Shown piece after piece: positions 1-8,390 of a DNA stretch of 64,000 nucleotides. A model generated the notes under the pieces. The model was given only the letters and a program-made list of their open reading frames with translations, was not told where the DNA came from and searched no databases. Location of the stretch: the NCBI GenBank assembly GCA_030019255.1, contig JASEFK010000009.1, positions 1 to 64,000 on the forward strand, given 5' to 3'. Both the position numbers and the translations under genes were made by a program. This stretch comes from Actinomycetota bacterium. GTDB lineage: Bacteria; Actinomycetota; Geothermincolia; Geothermincolales; RBG-13-55-18. Numbering within the stretch: position 1 is the first letter of the stretch; each line of letters begins with the position of its first letter.

Positions 1-299
1 TGATTGCTCTCCATAATGTCTATGGATTTGGTGACACAATTTCGTATACGCTACCTCTCGCGGCCAGTCTCCGTATATGTCCGTGGATGAAATTGAGGCT
101 TGAAACCACATTTGTTCAAGGATGGGAAAGGGGCTGATCCCGCATCCGCTGGATCTCCCCATTCGCGGGGTGGCGGATCTCGAGGCGGTCCATGACCGTA
201 TCCGTGGAAGACCTCGGGATTTAACCCCTCGTATCTATCCGTGAACGGAAAAAGGTGTTGACCACCACATCCACTTGGGACTCAAGGGGATTCGCGGGT
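1..299. other. Left-edge non-coding stretch
   Basis: I see no convincing gene, RNA or terminator here. Open frames that enter it belong to the opposite reading of the gene to the right. Short phrases resembling CCGTATNTCCGTG recur three times between about 68 and 245 in degenerate form, which could be remnants of a repeat. Confidence 0.4.
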
Positions 300-1910
300 T
301 CAGTCCTCGTCGCGGAGCTTCTTCTCCAGGAAGCCGGGCTTGCGTGGACGCATGGTGTAGGGCTCCAGGACGAAGGGGATGAGTAGGACCACGGCCACGG
401 CGACGGCCAGGAGGACCCAGTCGGAAATGGAAGCCGGCCTGGAGGGAGCCTCTTCCGGCAGGAAGCTCGGCTCACCGGGCGCCACCTTCAAGGCCGAGAA
501 GAGGGAGGGAGACATCTCCAGGCGGCCCTGGATATGGTCGGCGAAGAAGGCGGACCATGACCTTCCGCTTCTCATCTCCAGAAGCTGCCTCAAATCCTCG
601 TTATTTAGCGGCCTTTCATCCCCTTCCAGGTTTCCCAGCTCGCGGAGAAAGGCCACCAGGTCCCCGGCGAACTCCCCCCCGGCCCGGAGCTCGGCATCCA
701 CGGCCGCGCAAGCCGCGGCTCCTCCGCAGGCCAGCAGGGCGGCGGCTTCCGTGCTCCTGGCTTCCGATTCTCCCGCTTCGGCAATGGAAAGGGGGACGGC
801 ATCCCTGCTTCGGCGGTAGTTATCGTATCGAGCGCTGAAACGATCCCAGAAGAGAGAGCCTCCCCAGATACCGGTCTCATAGGGAAGCAGGTCCTGGAGG
901 TACCAGGCGGCTCCCTCCAGGAGCCAGCGGGATTCCGGGTCCAGCCGAAGGGAACGGGATAAGTAGAGGGCCACGACCCCCCGGGTGACCGCCTCCAGGC
1001 AGGCCTCGGAGAGCAGGTTCACGCCCTCGGGTACGCTGACGACCACCGTATCCTTGTAGCTTTCAAGGGGATAAAAGGCATCTTCCAGGCGGTCCCCCTC
1101 CCCGTGCAGAAGCAGGAAAACCCGAAGCTTCTCCGTCTCCGCTCCCTCCCCGCTGCCGGAAAGTGCTGCTGCCCGGGAGAGCAAGGTGTGCAGGCGGGAA
1201 GAGAACTCCTCCCTGGTCCCCTGTGGGGGGGAGGAGGATTCCGGCATGGCCATGACGAAGGAACCCCTGTCCTCGACCACTAGCCTTCCGGCCAGTACGG
1301 GGTTCTTGAGCAGGTCGTCCAGGCTTCCTCCGCCGTTTTCCCCGGGAATGACCGCCTGCCAGCCCTCCGGGAGGTCGACCTCCAGGCTCACCTCGCCCTC
1401 GGTGAGCGGTTCCGGGCGCAGGAAGACGGCGTACCCGGGGATGTAGGCCAGGTCCTCACGAAGCAAGGGGAAATAAGGCCAGGCCGGCGGGTCCGCGGAC
1501 AGGGATTCCAGGTAGGGTGTGCCGGACCGATAACCGGAGAGGTCCACCTCGTAAGCGATGGTAAGGGGTCCCTCCCCGGCGACGGACCAGGCATCCCCTT
1601 CCCTGGACACGGGAATTTCTCCTCCCCCCTTCGAAAAGGCCCTCAGGTTGCGCAGGTGGGAGGGCAGGTCGACGACCAGTCCCCCGCCGAAACCCTCCTC
1701 CATGCGCAGGAGCAAGGGACTGGAAGGAGATTCCAGCTCCATGGTCACCGCCGCCACGTCGCCTTTCAGCCCGGTCAGGTCCAGGCGGTAGGTAACGGCG
1801 GGATGTCCGGCCTCCGCGGCCGCCGTCCACCCCCGGGGAAAGAGGACGGCCACCACCGCCAGCACCACGGCCAGGGTTTTCCTTCCTCTCATGCCTCTCA
1901 TGCGCAACAC
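300..1910 (-). CDS. Secreted, C-terminally membrane-anchored protein resembling an inactive gluzincin (M1/MA-like) peptidase
   Basis: The 536-residue product starts with a basic stretch and a hydrophobic signal segment (about residues 8-30, ending TAAAEA). It ends with one membrane helix (about 505-523) and a short basic cytoplasmic tail, so most of it would lie outside the membrane. The middle carries ESRWLLEGAAWYLQDLL, which matches the 'LxEGxAxY' zinc-ligand segment of M1-like gluzincins. The upstream place where HExxH is expected reads LEAVTRGVV, so both zinc-binding histidines are missing. The N-terminal beta-rich part would fit an M1-type N-domain. I infer a pseudoenzyme or binding protein. 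The start could be the TTG used here or either ATG shortly after it. It is divergent from hyuA and no operon partner is visible. Confidence 0.6.
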   Translation of the reverse strand: MLRMRGMRGRKTLAVVLAVVAVLFPRGWTAAAEAGHPAVTYRLDLTGLKGDVAAVTMELESPSSPLLLRMEEGFGGGLVVDLPSHLRNLRAFSKGGGEIPVSREGDAWSVAGEGPLTIAYEVDLSGYRSGTPYLESLSADPPAWPYFPLLREDLAYIPGYAVFLRPEPLTEGEVSLEVDLPEGWQAVIPGENGGGSLDDLLKNPVLAGRLVVEDRGSFVMAMPESSSPPQGTREEFSSRLHTLLSRAAALSGSGEGAETEKLRVFLLLHGEGDRLEDAFYPLESYKDTVVVSVPEGVNLLSEACLEAVTRGVVALYLSRSLRLDPESRWLLEGAAWYLQDLLPYETGIWGGSLFWDRFSARYDNYRRSRDAVPLSIAEAGESEARSTEAAALLACGGAAACAAVDAELRAGGEFAGDLVAFLRELGNLEGDERPLNNEDLRQLLEMRSGRSWSAFFADHIQGRLEMSPSLFSALKVAPGEPSFLPEEAPSRPASISDWVLLAVAVAVVLLIPFVLEPYTMRPRKPGFLEKKLRDED

Positions 1911-2242
1911 CGACCAACATTATCCCAGAAATGTGGCCCCACTTGAAGCGCGGACGACGGATCGAGAAAGGGGAGCGGGCGGGCTTTTCCTCGTTCCACC
2001 TCCGGGCAGAAACCCGGCATATCATTTACCCCTCCACCTTCGATCGGGAGCCCGGCAGATCAAGGGGACGTGCTCCTCCTGGAAATGCGGCCGGAAGGCG
2101 GGGCGCGATCGTTTGGTGTATAAAATATGTTCGTCTCCGGGAATCGTTCATCTCCGGTAACCGGCGGAGGCGGCGGTCTTTCGTCGGGCGAACGGATGTG
2201 ACCGCCGGGCGTGCGGGCCGGGATGCGTGGAGGAAGCGGGAC
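1911..2242. other. Divergent intergenic region upstream of hyuA
   Basis: This separates two divergent genes and should hold both promoters. A TATAAAAT stretch at 2119-2126 is the only obvious -10-like element on the plus strand, and no good -35 sits in front of it. A plus-strand frame is open through here into hyuA, but the hyuA family start and ribosome site lie at 2243. Confidence 0.35.
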
Positions 2243-4234
2243 ATGCCGGTGGGAGTGGATATCGGAGGCACCTTCACCGACCTGGTGGCTGTGGAAGGAG
2301 GCTCCCTGCACATCTACAAGCTGCCCTCCACCCCCTCCCGTCCGGAGGAGGCTTTCTTCGCGGGGCTGCGCGAGGGGGGGATGGAAGGGGCTGCCAGGAT
2401 AGTCCACGGGAGCACGGTGGCTGTAAACGCGTTGCTGGAGAGGAAGGGCGCCCGCACCGCCTTCGTGACCACCCGGGGTTTCTCCGACCTCCTGACCATC
2501 GGCCGGCAGACGCGGCCGCGCCTCTACGACCTGGGGGTGGAGAAGCCCCGGCCCCTCGTGCCCCCGGAATTGTGCTTCGAAGTCGCGGAGAGGGTCGGTT
2601 CCAGGGGAGAGATAGTCGTCCCCCTCGCGGAAGCGGAGGTGGAGGAACTGGCCCGCAGGATGCGTGCCCTGGAGGTGGAGGCCGCCGCGGTGTGCCTGCT
2701 CTTTTCCTTCCTGTGCCCGGAACACGAGTTGAGGGTGGGCGAGGCGCTGAAAGCGGCGGGCCTGGACGTCCACCTCTCCAGCCGCCTCCTTCCCGAATAC
2801 CGGGAGTACGAAAGGGCCAGCACGGTGGTGGTCAACGCCTACGTGGCGGGGAGGGTAGCCGGCTACATCGCGGCGCTGGAGCGTGAGCTGGGGGAGGGGC
2901 GACTGGAGATCATGCATTCGGGCGGCGGGACCATGCACCCCGGCGAGGCGAGGGAGGCGGCGGCCAGGACCCTCATGTCCGGTCCCGCCGGAGGGGTGGC
3001 CGCCGCGGCCAGGATGTGCGAACTGGTCGGCCTCCCGCGCGCCGTGGCCCTGGACATGGGTGGGACCAGCACCGACGTCTCCCTGCTGGACGGGGGAATG
3101 ACCCTCACCTCCGAGGGAGAGGTGGAGGGATTCCCCCTCCGCTTTCCCATGATCGACATCCATTCCATCGGGGCGGGAGGGGGAAGCATAGCCCGGTTGG
3201 ATGAGGGAAGCGCCCTCAAGGTGGGCCCGGAGAGCGCGGGTGCCCGTCCGGGTCCGGCCTGCTACGGGTGGAGCGAGCTTCCCACGGTGACCGACGCCAA
3301 CCTGGTCCTGGGCAGGCTGCCGGTGGCCCGTTTCCTGGGCGGGAAGATGCGCCTGCACCCCGAGCGCTCCCATGCCGCCCTCCGGGCCCTGGGGAGGCCC
3401 CTGGGCTGGGATGCTCGGAGGACGGCGGCGGGCGTCCTCTCCGTGGTCCTCAACCATATGGCGAGGGCGGTGAGGTTGATGACCGTGGACCGCGGCCACG
3501 ACCCACGGGACTTCGTCCTGGTGGCCTACGGTGGGGCTGGTCCCATGCACGGGTGCGAGCTGGCGGAACTCCTGGGGATGCGCCGGGTCCTGGTGCCCCC
3601 CTTCCCGGGAACCTTCTCCGCCTGCGGCCTGGCCATGGCCGACCGGGTGCGCGATTCCTCCCTTACCCTCATGCTTCCCCTGGGGCCGGAGGCCATGGAA
3701 CGCGCCAGGGAAGCCTGGAGATGGATGAGGGAGGCCCTGCCTCCTGCATGGAAGGAAATGGAAGATTGCCGCCACCGCCCGGCGCTGGACCTGCGCTACC
3801 GGGGCCAGGCCTACGAGCTCAGGATAGAGGTGGAGGAGGGGTGGGACGCCGGGAAGGTGGCCGAGGCCTTCCACCGGGCTCACTACAGGCGATACGGTTT
3901 CCACCTGGAGGACGCGGAAGTGGAGCTGGTGAACCTGCGGCTGCGTTCCGTGAAGCCGTCGGAGGCCTCCTTCCCGGCATGGAAGAAAAAGGAAAATGGG
4001 TCCAGGGGGCCCGGAAGGGCGAAGGTGCTCTTCGGCGTAGTCGAGGGGAACCTGGAGGAGGCGGAATGCCCGGTCCTGGAAAGGGAATCCCTGGGGAGCG
4101 GCGACCGCATCGCCGGGCCCTGCCTGGTAAGCGAGGAAGATGCCACGGTGGTGGTGCCGCCGGGCTGGCGGGGAGGCGTGGACGGCTACGGGAACCTGGT
4201 CCTGGAGTGTGAATCGGGGCGGTCCCCGGGGTGA
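2243..4234 (+). CDS. hyuA: Hydantoinase/oxoprolinase family protein, alpha-type subunit (HyuA)
   Basis: A 663-residue protein of the HyuA family, ATP-dependent enzymes that open hydantoin, oxoproline or related amide rings, or carboxylate ketones in related complexes. The N-terminus MPVGVDIGGTFTDLV is the family's actin-like phosphate-binding motif. HGSTVAVNALLERKG, LMSGPAGGV and DMGGTSTDVS follow in the expected order. The start was chosen because this ATG gives the canonical N-terminus and follows GGAGGAAGCGGGAC, although the frame is open further upstream. hyuB begins 4 nt after the stop, so the two subunits should be translated together. The substrate cannot be told from sequence. N-methylhydantoin, 5-oxoproline and acetophenone-type carboxylation are all possible. 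Confidence 0.88.
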   Translation: MPVGVDIGGTFTDLVAVEGGSLHIYKLPSTPSRPEEAFFAGLREGGMEGAARIVHGSTVAVNALLERKGARTAFVTTRGFSDLLTIGRQTRPRLYDLGVEKPRPLVPPELCFEVAERVGSRGEIVVPLAEAEVEELARRMRALEVEAAAVCLLFSFLCPEHELRVGEALKAAGLDVHLSSRLLPEYREYERASTVVVNAYVAGRVAGYIAALERELGEGRLEIMHSGGGTMHPGEAREAAARTLMSGPAGGVAAAARMCELVGLPRAVALDMGGTSTDVSLLDGGMTLTSEGEVEGFPLRFPMIDIHSIGAGGGSIARLDEGSALKVGPESAGARPGPACYGWSELPTVTDANLVLGRLPVARFLGGKMRLHPERSHAALRALGRPLGWDARRTAAGVLSVVLNHMARAVRLMTVDRGHDPRDFVLVAYGGAGPMHGCELAELLGMRRVLVPPFPGTFSACGLAMADRVRDSSLTLMLPLGPEAMERAREAWRWMREALPPAWKEMEDCRHRPALDLRYRGQAYELRIEVEEGWDAGKVAEAFHRAHYRRYGFHLEDAEVELVNLRLRSVKPSEASFPAWKKKENGSRGPGRAKVLFGVVEGNLEEAECPVLERESLGSGDRIAGPCLVSEEDATVVVPPGWRGGVDGYGNLVLECESGRSPG

Positions 4235-4238
4235 AAAG

Positions 4239-5840
4239 ATGGAAGGCAACGGTAGGGAGATGGAAATGGACGCGGCGAGCCTGGAGATATTCCATAACCT
4301 GCTGGCGGAGGTGGCCGAGGAGATGGGGGTGGTCCTGGGGCGCTCCGCCCATTCGGCGAACATCAAGGAAAGAAGGGATTTTTCCTGCGCCGTCTTCGAC
4401 GCCCGGGGGCGGCTGGTATCCCAGGCGGCCCATATTCCAGTGCACCTGGGCGCCCTTCCCACCTCCATGCGGGCCCTGGTGGAATGGCTGGATGGGCGGG
4501 GCGAGACCCTGCGCGAGGGTGACGTGGTGTTGTGGAACGATCCCTTCCGGGGAGGCACCCACCTCCCCGACCTGACCATGGCCTCCGCGGTGTGGTGGGA
4601 AGGCCGCCAGGTGGGATACGTGGTAAACCGGGCTCACCACGCCGACGTGGGCGGCAGGGCGCCAGGTTCCATGCCCCTGGGGAGCGAGGTCTACCAGGAG
4701 GGGCTCATCATCCCCATGCTCCACTATGCGCGGGAGGGCCGGGTGGTGGAGGACGTGGAGAGGCTCATCCTGGCCAACGTGCGCACCCCGGAGGAGAGGA
4801 GGGGCGACCTGCGGGCCCAGCTTGGTTCCCTCCGGGTCGGGGAACGCAGGCTGCGGGACATCGTGGCCCGTCACGGCCTGGAGGTCGTGGAGGCCTACAT
4901 GGAGGAACTGCAGCGCTACGCCGGAAGGGTGACCGGCGAGGTCCTTTCCCGTCTTCCCGAGGGCGAATACTCCTTCACCGACTACCTGGACGACGACGGG
5001 TGGGGGCACGAGGACATCCCCATCAAGGTGAATATTTCCATCTCCGACGGCCGCATGAGGGTGGATTTCGCCGGCTCCAGCGGGGAGGTGACCGGGCCCC
5101 TGAACTGCCCCTCCTCGGTGACCCTATCCGCGGTCTATTACGTGCTCCGCTGCCTCTTGCCCCCCGGGGCCCCCTTCAACCACGGGTGCCTGGAGAGGGT
5201 GGAGGTGATCATATCCAGGCCCTCCCTCCTGGATGCCTCCCTGCCGCGGGCGGTGGCCGGCGGGAACGTGGAGACCTCCCAGAGGGTGGTGGACGTGTTG
5301 CTGGGAGCCCTGGCCCAGGCCCTACCGGAGAAGATACCGGCAGCCAGCTACGGGACCATGACCAACCTGGCCGTGGGCGGAGAGAGGCCACGCCCCTTTG
5401 CCTACTACGAGACCATCGCCGGGGGATGCGGCGCCCGTCCGGACAAGGACGGCATGGACGCTACCCACAACCACATGACCAACACCATGAACACCCCCGT
5501 GGAAGCCCTGGAGTTCGAGTATCCGCTGCGCGTCCTCAGGTATGCCATAGCCAGAGGCACGGGAGGCACGGGGCGTTTCCGGGGCGGGGACGGGCTGGAG
5601 CGCCATATCCAGTTCCTGGAACCCGCCCGCCTGACCCTCCTGGCCGACCGGAGGCGCCGCGGTCCCTACGGCCTGGCGGGAGGCGAACCGGGAAAGCCGG
5701 GCGAAGACCACATCCTCAGGAGGGACGGCCGGAAAGAGCGCATGCCTTCCAAGACGGAGACGTGGGTGGAGGAGGGGGACGTGCTCGTGATCCAGACTCC
5801 CGGGGGCGGTGGGTTCGGTTCTACCGTGGATTCCGGGTGA
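4239..5840 (+). CDS. hyuB: Hydantoinase B/oxoprolinase family protein, beta-type subunit (HyuB)
   Basis: A 533-residue partner of HyuA. NDPFRGGTHLPDLT and RAHHADVGG are strong family motifs in the first third, and the C-terminus ends in the usual glycine-rich QTPGGGGFG segment. The length is normal for a stand-alone HyuB (about 520-590). The start at MEGNGREME lies 4 nt behind hyuA. A second in-frame ATG at MEMDAAS, 24 nt later, is also possible because a purine-rich run precedes it. With HyuA it would form an ATP-dependent amidohydrolase or carboxylase in the cytoplasm. No transporter or dihydropyrimidinase is adjacent, so the pathway is open. Confidence 0.88.
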   Translation: MEGNGREMEMDAASLEIFHNLLAEVAEEMGVVLGRSAHSANIKERRDFSCAVFDARGRLVSQAAHIPVHLGALPTSMRALVEWLDGRGETLREGDVVLWNDPFRGGTHLPDLTMASAVWWEGRQVGYVVNRAHHADVGGRAPGSMPLGSEVYQEGLIIPMLHYAREGRVVEDVERLILANVRTPEERRGDLRAQLGSLRVGERRLRDIVARHGLEVVEAYMEELQRYAGRVTGEVLSRLPEGEYSFTDYLDDDGWGHEDIPIKVNISISDGRMRVDFAGSSGEVTGPLNCPSSVTLSAVYYVLRCLLPPGAPFNHGCLERVEVIISRPSLLDASLPRAVAGGNVETSQRVVDVLLGALAQALPEKIPAASYGTMTNLAVGGERPRPFAYYETIAGGCGARPDKDGMDATHNHMTNTMNTPVEALEFEYPLRVLRYAIARGTGGTGRFRGGDGLERHIQFLEPARLTLLADRRRRGPYGLAGGEPGKPGEDHILRRDGRKERMPSKTETWVEEGDVLVIQTPGGGGFGSTVDSG

Positions 5841-5916
5841 TATCGCAAGCGCCCGGAAGAGGGGTGACGGTCGCCGCCGCCGGTATGGTCTACGGCGGCT
5901 CCCGGGCGGAGACGGG

Positions 5917-6012
5917 TTACTTGTTTCTCCTCTGCCAGCGAGTCCTCTTGAGGAGCTTCTTGTGCTTTTTCTTCCGCATCTTCTTGCGGCGCTTCTTGAT
6001 GACGGAACTCAA
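5917..6012 (-). CDS. Small basic ribosomal protein, bS22 type (AURKAIP1/COX24-like)
   Basis: A 31-residue product reading (M)SSVIKKRRKKMRKKK followed by HKKLLKRTRWQRRNK. The SVIKKRRKRM..KKHRKLLR/KRTR..R pattern is the signature of the tiny actinobacterial protein known as bS22, which sits in the small ribosomal subunit. Translation appears to start at a TTG, with AGAGGT about 9 nt upstream (6021-6026). It is convergent with hyuB, and the 76-nt gap contains a GC-rich hairpin (arms 5876-5882 and 5893-5899) without a T-run. The gene is easily missed because of its length and TTG start, and it is the strongest phylum-level clue in the window. Confidence 0.85.
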   Translation of the reverse strand: MSSVIKKRRKKMRKKKHKKLLKRTRWQRRNK

Positions 6013-6234
6013 CCGCGATCACCTCTTTGCTCGCTTTGCTCTGAAAACCGCATTAATTATATACCAAGACGGAGGGCGACCAACAACCCGGTAAAGGAAG
6101 GGCATCGGGTTTGTCCTCGGGCATGAACGGTGGAATGACACGCCGTTCGAGAAGGACCCCTCCGCCCGCGTCATCCTTTGGTTCTGGGAGTCCGGTGGTA
6201 GGTTGACGGGGTGGAGGGCACCGCCGGGAAAGGG

Positions 6235-7500
6235 TCAGAAAGGGAAGGAAGTCTGCCTTGAGCGAGGGTCATCCCGCAAGGGGAAACGCCGGTTTACATG
6301 CCCCGGGTTTTCTTCATTCCGAGAGGTATCCCCCCTTGATCCGGCGGCGCATCCCTCTTGGACACGATATTCTTCGGGAGGCTCCCATGGCCGGATCGAA
6401 TTTTTACCCGGCTCGGAGAGGGAGCGGTAGAAACGGAGCAGTCTCCGGCGCGCGGCCTCCCTCTCGCTTCTGTCCACCTTCGAGGCCCGCAGGGCCTTGT
6501 CCAGGTAGTCGATGGAGGAGTCGTAGGTTTCCCGGTCCACGGGATAGGGATAGCCGTCCTTTCCCCCGTGGGCGAAGCTGTACCGCGCGGGATCCCGCCA
6601 GCTCACCGGTGTTCCGTAGACCAGCTCGGCGATCAGGGCCAGTGCGCGCAGCGTCTTGGCCCCCACGCCGGGCATCCCCAGGAGGGTGGCGAAGTCCTCC
6701 GGCTGGCGTTCATAGGTTCTCAGGAGCACCTTGCGGATGGAATCCGGATGCAGGTCGCGCAGCAGGAGGCGGTGCCGGGAAGGCAGGGTGAGGGCATGAA
6801 GGCGCTCCAGTTCCCGGACCGTGTGGTCCGGGTTGAGGGAGGAAAGGGGCCCCAGGACGTCCCTGGCCTCCCGGCTTTCCGCGGCCACCAGGTTGAGCAC
6901 CACGTTCCCCGCCGCTTGGGAGCATATGGCGGCATGGGGCTCCTCCGTGAAGTCCCGGACCCGCGAGGAAAGCCAGTGGTAACGGCGGGAGTAGCCGCAG
7001 GTCTCGTTCATCCCCTGCTGTACCACCGCCCATTCTCCCTCGGTGGTGAAGAGGAAGAAGTGATGGTAAATCTGGTAGCCGTCCTGCAGGGCGTTGTTGT
7101 CCACCCTGGCCGCCATGCGGCTGGCGTGAATGAGCTGGGGAATCCTCTCTCCCAGCCCGGCCCGCTCGCCCTTCTCCTCTATCTCCAAGGGAGTGCGCCG
7201 GGAAGCGGCCCCCTTGCCGCCCGCGGCGAATATCCCCAGGTCGCGCCGGTGGTGGAGGGCTTCCTTTACCGCTCCGCAGGTGGTGGTGGTGACTCCCGAG
7301 CTGTGCCAGTCGAATCCCAGCACGCATCCCAGGGACTGGAACCAGAAGGGGTCGGCGAAGCGCTCCAGGGTGGCCCCCGGTCCCAGCTCCTCCACCATCC
7401 AGGTCATGATGTCGCTGGACAGGCGCACCATGCGCTCGAAGAGCCAGCGTGGCGCCTTCCCTCCGTGCAGGGGTAGGTCCGCAAAACCCGTCCGGGGCAT
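6235..7500 (-). CDS. DUF763 domain-containing protein
   Basis: A 421-residue protein starting MPRTGFADLPLHGGKAPRWL, the characteristic opening of DUF763, a family of unknown biochemical role that I associate with archaea and anaerobic or thermophilic bacteria. Near residues 290-310 LLGMPGVGAKTLRALALIAE resembles a helix-hairpin-helix DNA-binding turn, and ITHAS/HYHFFLFT-like segments occur earlier. AGGAGGTGTT directly precedes this ATG, which is why I prefer it to an in-frame start 42 nt upstream. The last 45 residues are low-complexity and basic and look like an extension beyond the conserved domain. Involvement in nucleic-acid repair is only a guess from the HhH-like motif. Confidence 0.75.
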   Translation of the reverse strand: MPRTGFADLPLHGGKAPRWLFERMVRLSSDIMTWMVEELGPGATLERFADPFWFQSLGCVLGFDWHSSGVTTTTCGAVKEALHHRRDLGIFAAGGKGAASRRTPLEIEEKGERAGLGERIPQLIHASRMAARVDNNALQDGYQIYHHFFLFTTEGEWAVVQQGMNETCGYSRRYHWLSSRVRDFTEEPHAAICSQAAGNVVLNLVAAESREARDVLGPLSSLNPDHTVRELERLHALTLPSRHRLLLRDLHPDSIRKVLLRTYERQPEDFATLLGMPGVGAKTLRALALIAELVYGTPVSWRDPARYSFAHGGKDGYPYPVDRETYDSSIDYLDKALRASKVDRSEREAARRRLLRFYRSLSEPGKNSIRPWEPPEEYRVQEGCAAGSRGDTSRNEENPGHVNRRFPLRDDPRSRQTSFPF

Positions 7501-7848
7501 CGGAACACCTCCTGAAAGGATTTTATTTCCCCAGAGTGACATGACAGATAATGATAAGAAGGCGAAAGATGTAGAAGAATTGAGCGACGTGTCAGACCTG
7601 CCCTCAAGTGTCGCCTCGAACGGGGATGAAAGCCTTGTCCTGGTCTCGAAGGGAAAGGGAGGCGTGGATCATGGGAATCGTCATTGGATATCGTCGGATA
7701 CACCGTCACACATGCATAACGTTGACGCCATCGAATACGCGTAAAGTATTACTATTAAGGATGTCCTAAGAGGAAGCTTCGCGCCGGCGTGGGGAAAGCC
7801 TTGGGAAAGGCCGCGGTGCGTGGGCGTTCCGGAAGGTGAGGATAGGCC
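7501..7848. other. Intergenic region with a possible promoter
   Basis: No gene is supported. It lies between the divergent DUF763 and zinc-ribbon genes. The left end carries the DUF763 ribosome site. On the plus strand TTGACG at 7722-7727 and TATTAC at 7747-7752 could be promoter elements, though the 19-nt spacing is longer than ideal. Confidence 0.35.
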
Positions 7849-8241
7849 ATGAGGAAGTTCATCAGCGGCAGGCTGGTCAGCGGAGGGGGAGTCTGCGAGG
7901 GATGCGGGAGGAGGCTGCGGGCGGGAGAGAAGGTGTACTCCCTGGCCGCCGAGGTGGAGGAGATGCGCGAGTACCTCTACTGCCAGAGGTGTCGTCCCTC
8001 GGAGGACGAGCTTCCCAAGGGGGTCCTCAGCCTGGAGCCGGCCCTGGCCGTGGAGGAGCCGGGTGCGGAGGAGCGGACCCTGGGCATTGAGGTGAAGGCT
8101 GGTTCCCTGTGCACCCGGTGCGGCCACGCCTTCGAGGTCCGGGAATGGCTCTTCGTGGGGGTGGTGGAGGGGCTTCACGGGGGGTTCATTTACTGCCGGG
8201 AATGCTACCTCCAGGAAGTGGCGGAAGAGGCGGAGGAGTGA
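7849..8241 (+). CDS. Small protein with two tandem treble-clef/zinc-ribbon-like units
   Basis: A 130-residue soluble protein of unknown function. It holds two copies of the same layout: CEGC, 26 residues, then YCQRC in the first half, and CTRC, 26 residues, then YCREC in the second. Each copy has an acidic or hydrophobic middle, and the two are joined by a proline/glutamate-rich linker. Eight cysteines in four CxxC pairs imply two zinc ions (inference). GGTGAGGATAGGCC precedes the ATG. No neighbour shares its direction, so it is probably monocistronic. A LIM-like protein-interaction role is conceivable. Confidence 0.7.
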   Translation: MRKFISGRLVSGGGVCEGCGRRLRAGEKVYSLAAEVEEMREYLYCQRCRPSEDELPKGVLSLEPALAVEEPGAEERTLGIEVKAGSLCTRCGHAFEVREWLFVGVVEGLHGGFIYCRECYLQEVAEEAEE

Positions 8242-8390
8242 GCCCCCTCGGGGCGAACCGGTGACCTGTACTGCACTCGTATTTCGAGGTTCCGGGACGC
8301 GCTGACCGAAATCCTTTATCTAGATCCTTTCTTCAACCCCTTACTTCATCCCCCTTCTTTTAACAAGGAAAAGGGACATTCGCGGCCCGC

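Noticed and set aside
2060-4579. 839-codon open frame on the minus strand across hyuA
   Set aside because: It is antisense to a gene with all HyuA motifs. The translated product is Pro/His/Gly/Arg-rich without any domain, as expected for a high-GC shadow.
4239-5840. Acetone carboxylase beta or alpha subunit instead of HyuB
   Set aside because: No acxC-type third subunit follows and the length and motifs match stand-alone hydantoinase B proteins.
5876-5899. Terminator between hyuB and bS22
   Set aside because: A 7-bp hairpin is present but has a 10-nt loop and no T-run on either strand, so I mention it only as a possible structure.
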